The position numbers and the translations under genes were made by a program. From contig JBALVY010000003.1 of NCBI GenBank assembly GCA_036960375.1, positions 124,001 through 188,000 of the forward strand: DNA of 64,000 bases. Reading direction: 5' to 3'. The notes beneath the pieces are model-generated. The model saw only the letters and a list, made by a program, of their open reading frames with translations. It ran no database searches and was not told where the DNA came from. Below, in pieces: positions 25,650-33,793 of this stretch. Position 1 is the stretch's first letter. Each line of letters begins with the position of its first letter. Source of the stretch: CAWVSB01 sp036960375 (GTDB lineage Bacteria > Pseudomonadota > Gammaproteobacteria > Pseudomonadales > CAWVSB01).

Positions 25650-26075
25650 TCAGGGCATGAGGGCTTTCGCAAACCCCTCGGGAGCCAGCTGTAGTTTCTT
25701 TTCGCTGTAATCGTAAGTCAATAAACCCATTTTCGCCTTGGCTATCAGTCGCCCGCTGGTTTTGTCACAGATACGGAATAGGAAATCGCATCCGTATTTG
25801 TGAAAATTTGCGGGCACGACATCGATTCGCGCTATTTCGCCGTAAAGTCCCTCAGAGTGCAGGCTCACCGCCAAATCAGCATTGATTGTCTGTGAGCCCA
25901 ATATGACAAAATCATCAATTCCCAAATTTCGTAAATAGCGCACCCATGCTTCATTGGCGAAGGCAATAATTGCTTCGTTGGCCAGATGGTCTCCGCGATT
26001 GATATGGGATACTAATATTTCAATATCAGTGGAGAAAGGGAATTCTTCCGGTAGATCAATAACGACTCGGCTCAC
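25650..26075 (-). CDS. Hotdog-fold acyl-CoA thioesterase
   Basis: 141 residues, single hotdog domain of the 4-hydroxybenzoyl-CoA thioesterase type. FSTDIEILVSHINRGDHLANEAIIAFANEAWVRYL contains the helix with the usual active-site region, and YGEIARIDVVPANFHKYGCDFLFRI and GLLTYDYSEKKL are the central strands. It lies 12 bp downstream of an acyl-CoA ligase gene, so it may recycle CoA from the same acyl-CoA pool. The specific substrate is unknown. Confidence 0.8.
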   Translation of the reverse strand: MSRVVIDLPEEFPFSTDIEILVSHINRGDHLANEAIIAFANEAWVRYLRNLGIDDFVILGSQTINADLAVSLHSEGLYGEIARIDVVPANFHKYGCDFLFRICDKTSGRLIAKAKMGLLTYDYSEKKLQLAPEGFAKALMP

Positions 26076-26087
26076 TATGGTGTATCC

Positions 26088-27641
26088 CTATACGTTTTTC
26101 TCATGGCCCTGCCAATAAGGGTCCTTGAGGCGGCGTTTGTACAGTTTGCCGTTTTCATCGCGAGGAAGTTCGGCCATATAATCTATCGTTCGGGGTAATT
26201 TCATGCGCGCGATACGTCGCTCCAGAAAGCTCATAATGTCTGCGCTAAGGGCCTCATCTGAGTCCACTCCTGCCACGGTCTGCACAACGGCTTTTATCTC
26301 TTCGCCCCAGTCCTCGTTTGGAATGCCAAACACCGTGCAGTCGGCAACGCTGGGGTGAAGAATAAGCTCACTTTCAATTTCAGCCGGATAGATGTTGGCC
26401 CCGCCTGAAATAATCATATCGATCTTTCTGTCGCACAAAAACAGATAACCTTCTTCGTTCAGGTAGCCGACGTCACCGACGGTAAAGTAATTACCCAGTC
26501 GCTCTTTATCGGTTTTTGCTTTGTCGCCTTTGTACTCAAATTTCTGCGCATCTTGCAGTAACATGTATACTGTGCCGGTCTCTCCGACGGGTAGTTCCTG
26601 TCCTTCATCATCAAAGATTTTTATCTCTGCTCCCGGCCAGGCTTTGCCAACGGTGCCGGGATATTGTAGCCATTCCTGCGGCGTGACTAATGTGCCGCCG
26701 CCCTCTGTGGCAGCGTAGTATTCGTAAATAGATGGTCCCCACCACTCGATCATGGATTTTTTGATTTCAGGCGGGCAGGGCGCTGCGGCGTGAATCATGT
26801 GGCGGGTTGAGGAACAGTCGTATTTATCGCGAGTTTCTTGCGGTAATTTCAGTGCGCGCACAAATTGCGTTGGCACCATATGGCTGGTAGTGACCTGGTA
26901 TTTGTCGATCAACCTCAGCATATCTTCGGCGTCCCATTTTTCCACCAATACGATACTGTGACCTAAATGCAATGAGTTACCAGCCCATACAAGAACGGCA
27001 GTATGGTATAGCGGAGAGCCGGTAAAATGCACATTGTTATCGTGTGCCTGGATACCAAACATCATCAGAAAACTGGCATACAGTTCACCCATGATGTTGG
27101 GGTCTATACCCGCCAGGGCGCGTTTGACTCCCTTGGGGCGACCTGTGGTGCCCGAGGTATAGTTCATCACAGCGCCGCAGGTCATATCGTCCGGCATGCT
27201 ATCAACTTGTTTAGCTAGAAATTCACTTAAGGGCGTGAACCCGTCTATAGCACCAATAGAGAATGCACGATCAATCGGGAAACCCGCCTCCGCGACCGCT
27301 GTCTTGGCAGTTGCGGCGACCTTTTCATGTGAAATAAAGGCTTTGGCTTCACTGTCGGCGAGAATATAAGCCACTTCAGGACCAGCTAAATGCCAGTTAA
27401 TGGGGACCAGATAAAAACCGGCTTGAGCGCAGGCCAGATAAGTCACCAGAAACTCTTTGCAATTGGGCATGATAATCGCAACCGTATCGCCCACTTGCAG
27501 ACCCATGGAGCGAAACCCATGTACCATCTGGTTGCACTCCGACAGCAATTGCCCGCGTGTCCAAAGGTTTTCCTGAGGATCAATCAGAGCCAGTTTATCG
27601 GGCTCGGCTTGAGCTAAATTCCAGAATCCCAGTTCAGACAT
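26088..27641 (-). CDS. AMP-dependent acyl-CoA synthetase/ligase
   Basis: ANL-superfamily ligase of 517 residues that would activate a carboxylic acid via acyl-AMP. The phosphate loop is MNYTSGTTGRPKGVKR. YEYYAATEGGG is the A5 motif, VGDVGYLNEEGYLFLCDR the A7 hinge region, and MIISGGANIYPAEIE the A8 region, with ENGKLYKRRL carrying the catalytic Lys. The ATG at 27641 is preceded by AGAGGGAAAC. It is followed by a thioesterase and preceded by a PQQ dehydrogenase and an SDR, suggesting oxidation of an alcohol or aldehyde to an acid and its activation. The acid is not identifiable. Confidence 0.9.
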   Translation of the reverse strand: MSELGFWNLAQAEPDKLALIDPQENLWTRGQLLSECNQMVHGFRSMGLQVGDTVAIIMPNCKEFLVTYLACAQAGFYLVPINWHLAGPEVAYILADSEAKAFISHEKVAATAKTAVAEAGFPIDRAFSIGAIDGFTPLSEFLAKQVDSMPDDMTCGAVMNYTSGTTGRPKGVKRALAGIDPNIMGELYASFLMMFGIQAHDNNVHFTGSPLYHTAVLVWAGNSLHLGHSIVLVEKWDAEDMLRLIDKYQVTTSHMVPTQFVRALKLPQETRDKYDCSSTRHMIHAAAPCPPEIKKSMIEWWGPSIYEYYAATEGGGTLVTPQEWLQYPGTVGKAWPGAEIKIFDDEGQELPVGETGTVYMLLQDAQKFEYKGDKAKTDKERLGNYFTVGDVGYLNEEGYLFLCDRKIDMIISGGANIYPAEIESELILHPSVADCTVFGIPNEDWGEEIKAVVQTVAGVDSDEALSADIMSFLERRIARMKLPRTIDYMAELPRDENGKLYKRRLKDPYWQGHEKNV

Positions 27642-27727
27642 AATGTTTCCCTCTAACGACAAAAAAATAAGACGCTTACTATACACTGCAGAAATCGAAA
27701 TCCCGGGTTTTTAAGAGATTGTAATTC

Positions 27728-29659
27728 TTAGTCTGGCAGCGCAAAGGCCATGATACTGTCGCCGGGATCTGACCAGCCATGACCACCGGCGGCAACGACC
27801 ACATACTGTTTACTGCTTTCTCTCAGGCGGTAGCTTAGCGGTGTTGCATTTGCGGATGTCGGTGTGCGGTGGCGCCACACTTCTTCACCAGTGGACACAT
27901 CGAATGCTCGAAAAAAATGATCGGTGGTGGCACCAATAAATAGTAGCTTGCCTGCGGTCACAACGGCGCCGCCCATATTGGGTGTGCCGCTATTAAACCA
28001 GAGTGGCCATGGCGCCAGGTCGCGGGTAGTACCCAAAGGTATTTTCCACTCAATTTGGCCGCTTTTTAAGTTAACCGCGCTCAAGGTGCCCCAGGGTTTT
28101 TTGACGCAGGGCGAGCCCAAAAAACTCATAAGGCCTGTGCGTTTGGCGCCGTAGGCGCTGCCCTTCATCGGGTAAAATTCGTCCGGATAACCCCCGGTTG
28201 GCGGGTTAAGTTCATCGTATTCTGCGCGCGGAATCAGTTGAACAACCATCGCATAATGCATTTGGTTGACGTACATCATGCCGTTAACCGGATCTATCGC
28301 GGTGGCGCCCCAGTTTATGCCGCCCAAAGTTGCGGGATAAGCGACGCTGCCTTGTAGAGATGGCGGGGTAAAGATGCCTTCATTGCGGAATTGTTCTACA
28401 TCTTTTTTACAGCGCGCGGCATCGAAGCCGATCATGCCGCCAATTTCCAGTTGATGAGGGTGAAGCGGTACAGGATGGGTAGGAAATGGCTGAGTGGGCG
28501 AAAGCTGCTCTCCCGCTACGCCGTCCTGAGGAACGGGGCGCTCTTCCACTGGATACAGCGGCTTGCCGGTATCGCGATCAAGCAGGAATACGTGGCCCAT
28601 TTTAGTGGCCTGTAATACTCCGGCTTTACCGTTGGCCACACCATCAATTTGGAACAGCTGTGGTTGAGATGCTATATCATAATCCCATACGTCGTGGTGA
28701 ACCGCCTGGAAATGCCATGCAACCGTGCCGGTTTCTGCATTGAGTGCGACCGTAGAGGATCCATAATAGTCTATGCCGTTGCGCTCTCCGCCGTACAAGT
28801 CAGGTGAGGGGTTTCCCATCGGAACATAGACCAGACCTCTTTCCTCGTCGGCAGTGATTGGTGCCCAGGCATTGGGAGTGCCGGGCATAAATCCGCTGAT
28901 ATTGTCAGGTTTTTGGAAGTCGTCAGGCAGAGGTTCCCATACCCAGCGTCGTTCTCCGGTGTATGCATCAAAGGCCTGAATCACACCACTGGCCGCGTTA
29001 ACGGTTTCATTGTCTGGTACCAGAGTGCCAAAAATAACCGTATCGTTGATAATCGCTGGCGGAGAAGTAGGGTAAAACTTTTGCGCCGCAGGGTTGGTGA
29101 TATCGACCTGTAAGCTGACTCTGCCAGCACTGCCGAAACTTTCACAGGGTTCGCCAGTGTCGGCATCTAAGGCGATCACTTCTGCGTCTCTGGTGGCGTA
29201 AAAAATCCGCTTGCTACAACTTGCTGTGGAATCCTTGTCTTGCCAGTAGCTGACGCCACGACAGGCTAGTGGGTAGAGGCCACTGCGTTTGTTTTTTACT
29301 TGTGGGTCGTAGACCCATCGCTCGCTGCCAGTTTCGGGGTCTAGAGAGAATACGCGACCAAAAGGGGTGCAGTAGTACAGAGAGCCATTGGTCACAATCG
29401 GCGTAACCTGCAGTGTTGAGCGTCCCCAGTCGCCATCTATTCCGTTGGATATATCGCCTGAATTATGGGTCCAGGCAAGTTCCAGCTGTTGAATATTCTC
29501 GCGGTTAATTTGGTCTAGTGCTGAATAATGTTGTGCTTTCTGGCCGCCGTAACTTGGCCAGTTGGCGGTTGCTCCTGTGTAACTGACTGGCAGACTGGAC
29601 GACTGCTGAGTACAGGCCGCCAGAAGCATTGCGTACAATGGTAGGAGTAAATATCGCAT
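27728..29659 (-). CDS. PQQ-dependent dehydrogenase, lipoprotein form
   Basis: Quinoprotein of 643 residues. The N-terminus MRYLLLPLYAMLLAACTQQ is a lipoprotein signal with the lipid Cys after LLAA. The rest is an eight-bladed propeller. It has NWPSYGGQKAQHYSALDQI near the start, repeated blade motifs such as FSLDPETGSERWVYD, VIALDADTGEPCESFG, TVALNAETGTVAWHFQ and AFDVSTGEEVWRH, and the VAAGGHGW ending common to glucose/quinate-type enzymes. The membrane domain of glucose dehydrogenase is absent. The start is one base after the stop of the upstream SDR. The substrate is unknown; PQQ synthesis genes are not in the window. Confidence 0.85.
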   Translation of the reverse strand: MRYLLLPLYAMLLAACTQQSSSLPVSYTGATANWPSYGGQKAQHYSALDQINRENIQQLELAWTHNSGDISNGIDGDWGRSTLQVTPIVTNGSLYYCTPFGRVFSLDPETGSERWVYDPQVKNKRSGLYPLACRGVSYWQDKDSTASCSKRIFYATRDAEVIALDADTGEPCESFGSAGRVSLQVDITNPAAQKFYPTSPPAIINDTVIFGTLVPDNETVNAASGVIQAFDAYTGERRWVWEPLPDDFQKPDNISGFMPGTPNAWAPITADEERGLVYVPMGNPSPDLYGGERNGIDYYGSSTVALNAETGTVAWHFQAVHHDVWDYDIASQPQLFQIDGVANGKAGVLQATKMGHVFLLDRDTGKPLYPVEERPVPQDGVAGEQLSPTQPFPTHPVPLHPHQLEIGGMIGFDAARCKKDVEQFRNEGIFTPPSLQGSVAYPATLGGINWGATAIDPVNGMMYVNQMHYAMVVQLIPRAEYDELNPPTGGYPDEFYPMKGSAYGAKRTGLMSFLGSPCVKKPWGTLSAVNLKSGQIEWKIPLGTTRDLAPWPLWFNSGTPNMGGAVVTAGKLLFIGATTDHFFRAFDVSTGEEVWRHRTPTSANATPLSYRLRESSKQYVVVAAGGHGWSDPGDSIMAFALPD

Positions 29660-29660
29660 C

Positions 29661-30437
29661 TTAATTGTCAGCAGTAGAGGCATTAAGGAAGGCAGGGGAC
29701 TCGCCGCCGCCATGAACCAGAATAGATTCACCACTGATGTAGCTCGATAGCGGTGATGCGAGAAAAAGGCAGGTATTGCCTATGTCTTCGGGCACGGCCA
29801 TACGGCCCAGAGGGATGGTTTGACCAACCGCTTCTATGCCTGCCTCGTCTCCATAATGGAGCTCCGATTGCTCCGTACGAATAAGCCCGGCGGTAATGGC
29901 ATTAACACGGACTTTAGGCGCCCATTCGACGGCAAGTGAGGTGCACAAGTTTATCAAGCCGGCTTTAGCTGCGCCATAGGCTGCGGTGCCGGGAGAAGGC
30001 CTTACTGCACTGACACTGGCAATATTGATAATACTGCCACCGCTGGCCTGCTGCTGCATTACTGCGTTGGCGGCTTGCGCGAAGTTCAGTGGTGCCAATA
30101 AATTCAAGCGGATAATGGATTCAGAAAAGCGCGGTGACGCGGTTGCTGCATCTGCGTGAGGGGCACCACCGGCATTATTGACTAGCACGTCAAGTCTACC
30201 AAATTTCTCTACAGCGAACTCAATTAGCTCAGTCGCCTGCTCTGGTATACGCACATCAATGGCTTTAAATATTGCCTCCAAACCGCCCGCGCCTGGTAGC
30301 GTATCAGGTTTATTCCGACCGCAGATAACTACGTTGGCGCCTGCCTCGAGAAAGCATTGGGCAATACCCCGACCGACACCTTTGGTGCCGCCGGTTACGA
30401 TGACGACCTTGCCTGTCATGTCCAATGGGTTGTTCAT
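29661..30437 (-). CDS. SDR-family oxidoreductase
   Basis: 258 residues. The cofactor motif TGGTKGVG is at about 16-23 and VVICGRN after strand 2 suggests NADP(H). NNAGG, NIASVS and YGAAK supply the Asn, Ser and Tyr/Lys residues, and SGESILVHGGGE is the C-terminal pattern. It is first in a minus-strand run with the PQQ dehydrogenase (translation-coupled), acyl-CoA ligase and thioesterase. It is divergent from the F420 operon over a 200-bp gap containing small inverted repeats (CCCTAT/ATAGGG at 30470-30485). The function in a catabolic route is inferred only from the neighbours. Confidence 0.88.
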   Translation of the reverse strand: MNNPLDMTGKVVIVTGGTKGVGRGIAQCFLEAGANVVICGRNKPDTLPGAGGLEAIFKAIDVRIPEQATELIEFAVEKFGRLDVLVNNAGGAPHADAATASPRFSESIIRLNLLAPLNFAQAANAVMQQQASGGSIINIASVSAVRPSPGTAAYGAAKAGLINLCTSLAVEWAPKVRVNAITAGLIRTEQSELHYGDEAGIEAVGQTIPLGRMAVPEDIGNTCLFLASPLSSYISGESILVHGGGESPAFLNASTADN

Positions 30438-30638
30438 CTATCCGTTCTCCTGAAGGGTTACAGCATAAACCCTATCATTATAGGGGATATTTCTTTGGGC
30501 CAAGCGCCTTGCTGTGGAAAGGTTCTGGCCCAATTATGCCTGTAGCCCAGTGACAATCTGTTACTATACCGTCACTTTATCCGCAGTTATATGGCGGGCA
30601 AACTGCACACCGAAGTAATTATTCAGGAAACTAATAGA

Positions 30639-31322
30639 ATGTCTGAAGAGATTAAAATCATAGCTATCCTCGGCGGAACAGGTGATTTAGGTACCGGTTT
30701 GGCGCGTCGTTGGGTGGAAGCGGGTTATGAAGTGATTATTGGCTCTCGTACGGCAGAGAAAGCACAGCTTGCTGCAGACGACTTAAAGGCCGTTATGGGT
30801 GGTCGTGGCGTAGCCAGCGTTGCGGTTCAGGCGATGGAAAATCTGGCTGCAGCACAAGCTGCGGATCTGGTTGCCATTACCGTTCCCTTTAGCCACCAGG
30901 CCAGTACACTGGAATATGTCTCTGCTGCATTGCAGGGCAAGATTCTGATTGATGTAACCGTACCACTATTGCCGCCCAAAGTCGGCACGGTGCAGCTGCC
31001 TGAAGGCGGTAGTGCAGGCCAAATAGCACAAGAATTATTAGGTGAGGAGGTAAGGGTTGTTTCCGCTTTCCAGAATGTGGCAGCGCATCATCTGCAGGAA
31101 GGTCATGGCCTTGACTGTGATGTGTTAGTGGCCGGCAATAAAAAGGCCGCAAGGGAAGTGGTTATTGGCTTGGTAGAGGCCGCTGGTATGCGCGGCTTTC
31201 ATGCCGGCCCCATTGCCAATGCGGCTGCTGCAGAAGCACTGACTTCCGTGCTGATTCAGATTAATCGTCAGTATAAATGCCATGCCGGTATTCGAATTTC
31301 AGGTCTGTCTGAAACCCCGTGA
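30639..31322 (+). CDS. npdG: F420H2:NADP+ oxidoreductase (NADPH-dependent F420 reductase)
   Basis: Transfers hydride between NADPH and coenzyme F420. 227 residues from the ATG at 30639. IAILGGTGDLGTGLARRWVEAGYEVIIGSR (about 8-37) is the Rossmann motif with an NADP-type GSR end. VAITVPFSHQ, ILIDVTVPLLPPKVG and VSAFQNVAAHHL are conserved in Fno/NpdG. The stop overlaps the GTG start of cofE by four bases. Placement as the first gene of an F420 operon supports the assignment over other NADP-binding proteins. It provides the reduced F420 for enzymes encoded elsewhere. Confidence 0.9.
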   Translation: MSEEIKIIAILGGTGDLGTGLARRWVEAGYEVIIGSRTAEKAQLAADDLKAVMGGRGVASVAVQAMENLAAAQAADLVAITVPFSHQASTLEYVSAALQGKILIDVTVPLLPPKVGTVQLPEGGSAGQIAQELLGEEVRVVSAFQNVAAHHLQEGHGLDCDVLVAGNKKAAREVVIGLVEAAGMRGFHAGPIANAAAAEALTSVLIQINRQYKCHAGIRISGLSETP

Positions 31323-32080
31323 ACGGCCAGCTTACTTTAACGGCATTGGCTGACATCCCTCTGGTGCAACCGGGCGATGATCTGTTCGCAATTATTCTGG
31401 CCGGTCTGGAGGCTGTTGAATATTCTCTGAATGACGGGGACGTTATCGCTCTGGCGCAGAAAATTATCTCCAAGAGTGAAGGTCGTTATGCGCGGCTAGC
31501 CGACGTCACACCCTCGGCAGAAGCAGAGGCCCTGGGTCTTGAGGTCGATAAAGACCCTCGTCTGGTGGAGTTAATCCTGAATGAAAGCCATGAGGTTGTA
31601 CGCAAGAGACCTGGTGTCATTGTGGTAGAGCACCGGCTGGGATATGTACACGCTAACGCTGGGATTGACCGATCAAATATAGATAAGGGCGACGAGCAAG
31701 TCTTGTTGCTACCTCTTGATTCCGATGCCAGTGCTCGAGCTTTACGCCAGCAGTTTCGCGAGCAGTTGGGTCTGGATATCAAAATTGTCATCAATGATAG
31801 TGCCGGCAGAGCTTGGCGCAATGGCACCTGCGGCATGGCGATAGGTACTGCCGGTTTTGAGCCGGTAGACGATCTGATTGGTACTAAGGACTTGTTTGAT
31901 CGCACCATGGAAGTTAGTACGGTAGCTGTGGCAGATGAATTGGCGGCGGCGGCTTCTTTTATGATGGGTCAAGCGGCAGAAGGCAGCCCCGTGGTTTTGA
32001 TTCGGGGCGCCAATCTAACGACGTCAGAGGTGGGTTCCGGGGCACTGATTCGGGATCGTGATATGGATTTATTTCGCTAG
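31319..32080 (+). CDS. cofE: Coenzyme F420-0:L-glutamate ligase
   Basis: GTP-dependent ligase that adds glutamates to F420-0. 253 residues. The N-terminus ALADIPLVQPGDDLFAIIL, DVIALAQKIISKSEGR, the metal-binding ANAGIDRSN and NDSAGRAWRNGTCGMAIG are CofE hallmarks. The length matches the stand-alone archaeal-type CofE. The C-terminal FMN reductase domain of mycobacterial FbiB, needed to reduce dehydro-F420-0, is absent. It starts with GTG in a GTGA overlap with npdG. Confidence 0.93.
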   Translation: MNGQLTLTALADIPLVQPGDDLFAIILAGLEAVEYSLNDGDVIALAQKIISKSEGRYARLADVTPSAEAEALGLEVDKDPRLVELILNESHEVVRKRPGVIVVEHRLGYVHANAGIDRSNIDKGDEQVLLLPLDSDASARALRQQFREQLGLDIKIVINDSAGRAWRNGTCGMAIGTAGFEPVDDLIGTKDLFDRTMEVSTVAVADELAAAASFMMGQAAEGSPVVLIRGANLTTSEVGSGALIRDRDMDLFR

Positions 32081-32090
32081 GGTTTTTCTG

Positions 32091-33053
32091 TTGAGTAAAG
32101 CAAAGAAAATACTCGCTCTTTCCGGTGGCGTAGGCGGTGCCAAATTGGCCACCGGCCTGGCGGCTGTTTTAGCGCCCGATGAATTATGCATTGTCGCCAA
32201 TACAGCAGATGATTTTATTCATTTAGGACTGTCGATTTCTCCTGATCTCGATACCGTGATGTATAACCTGGCGGGGCTGAATAATAAGCAGCAAGGCTGG
32301 GGCTTGGCTGGTGAGAGCTGGCAGTTTATGGAAAGTCTAAAACGTCTGGGTGGCGAAGACTGGTTTTTATTGGGGGACCAGGATTTAGCGACACATATTC
32401 AGCGTTCGGCGCTGTTAAACGAGGGCAAATCTCTGACCGAAGTGACTGCGCTGCTAGCTCATCGTTTGGATCTGGCGCCTCAATTACTACCCATGACAAA
32501 TGACCGCGTTAGTACCCGTATGGTGACCGATCAGGGCGACTTATCGTTCCAGCATTATTTTGTCCGTGAGCGCTGCGAGCCCGTGGTAAGTGCCTATTAT
32601 TTTGAGGGTATTGACGGGGCGCAACCGCAGGAAGATTTTATTGCCTTGCTACAGGATCCTGATTTGGCGGCCATAATTATCTGCCCGTCTAACCCGTTTG
32701 TCAGTGTTGAGCCTATTCTTTCGCTCGCGGGTGTAACGGAGCATATGAAGGAGTCCCCGGCGCCGGTTATTGCCGTCTCGCCGATTATTGCCGGTCAGGC
32801 ACTTAAGGGCCCGGCAGCGAAAATGATGTCTGAGTTAAATATGCCTTGTTCAGCCACTGCAGTGGCAGCGTTATACGGTGATTTGCTCGATGGATTTGTG
32901 ATTGATACAGAGGATGCCGCATTGTTGGATGAGATCCGCGCTGGCGGTATTCCCGCAAAGGCGTGTGCTACGATTATGCGCTCAATGGATAGTAAAAAAG
33001 ACCTGGCCCGAGAGGTGCTAAGTTTTGCCGAGGAATTGATGTGTCAGCCATAG
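32091..33053 (+). CDS. cofD: 2-phospho-L-lactate transferase (F420-0 synthase)
   Basis: Joins the activated phospho-acid from CofC to the deazaflavin Fo. 320 residues. ILALSGGVGGAKLATGLAAVL, NTADDFIHLGLSISPDLDTVMYNLAG and ICPSNPFVSVEPILSLAGV are classic CofD/FbiA segments. The likely start is TTG at 32091, 10 bp after cofE; a GTG at 32058 inside cofE would add 11 unrelated residues. The 3' end overlaps cofC by 13 bp. The substrate acid (2-phospholactate, phosphoenolpyruvate or 3-phosphoglycerate) cannot be read from the sequence by eye. Confidence 0.94.
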   Translation: MSKAKKILALSGGVGGAKLATGLAAVLAPDELCIVANTADDFIHLGLSISPDLDTVMYNLAGLNNKQQGWGLAGESWQFMESLKRLGGEDWFLLGDQDLATHIQRSALLNEGKSLTEVTALLAHRLDLAPQLLPMTNDRVSTRMVTDQGDLSFQHYFVRERCEPVVSAYYFEGIDGAQPQEDFIALLQDPDLAAIIICPSNPFVSVEPILSLAGVTEHMKESPAPVIAVSPIIAGQALKGPAAKMMSELNMPCSATAVAALYGDLLDGFVIDTEDAALLDEIRAGGIPAKACATIMRSMDSKKDLAREVLSFAEELMCQP

Positions 33054-33793
33054 TGAACTGGGCCATTGTCCCCGTGAAAATATTTGATCAGGTTAAGCAG
33101 CGTCTGGCTGGACTTCTTAGTGCCGCTGAACGACAGGCTTTAGTTGCTGCGTTGCTGGGCGACTTACTAAATGAATTGGCTCAGCTAAACGATCTGGACG
33201 GGGTGTTAATCGCCTCATCAGAGCCGCAAGTGGCGGCACTGTTACCCGATTCGCGTTTTATTGTTGTCGCTGAACCCGCCGGCGTTGAAGGCCTTAATGC
33301 GGCTGTGAGTTGGGCCCTGACTGAAGTGCAGTCACGTGGAGCCAGCCATGCGGTGGTTTTGCACGGTGATCTCGCCATAGCTCGTGCAGAAGATATAAGC
33401 CGATTACTGAATAGCGTAAAGACTCCCAATTTTCCGGTCGCCATTGCGCCTGATTGGCGTGGTGATGGCAGCAATGGCATGGCCTTTGTACTGCCCTCGG
33501 TAATCGATATGCAGTACGGCAAAGACAGCTTTCACCGTCATTGTGCCGCAATTCAGCAGCAGGGTTTTGAACCGCTGGTTGTCGACAAAACCACACTGGC
33601 CTTCGATGTGGATACAGCGCCGGATTTGGCTTTGCTTATCCAGCTTCATCATTTGGGTTTAACGGGTGAAAAAACCGCCGCCTTGCTGAATAGCTGGGAT
33701 GTTGATCATCGATTTGCCACCTCCGGGCCTGAGTTTGTTGCACCACCGATGAATTTGGTCGAACAGAATTTAAAGGATGTACAACGTGGATAG
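33041..33793 (+). CDS. cofC: Phospho-acid guanylyltransferase of F420 synthesis
   Basis: Activates the phospho-acid of F420 with GTP before CofD. 250 residues. WAIVPVKIFDQVKQRLAGLLS is the nucleotidyltransferase start with the KxxxxRL signature. HAVVLHGDLAIARAEDI contains the metal-binding Asp, and IAPDWRGDGSNGMAF is conserved in CofC/FbiD. It starts with GTG inside the end of cofD. The C-terminal DVDTAPDLALL is typical. The acid preference (2-phospholactate, PEP, or 3-phosphoglycerate as in some proteobacteria) is open. Confidence 0.93.
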   Translation: MSAIVNWAIVPVKIFDQVKQRLAGLLSAAERQALVAALLGDLLNELAQLNDLDGVLIASSEPQVAALLPDSRFIVVAEPAGVEGLNAAVSWALTEVQSRGASHAVVLHGDLAIARAEDISRLLNSVKTPNFPVAIAPDWRGDGSNGMAFVLPSVIDMQYGKDSFHRHCAAIQQQGFEPLVVDKTTLAFDVDTAPDLALLIQLHHLGLTGEKTAALLNSWDVDHRFATSGPEFVAPPMNLVEQNLKDVQRG

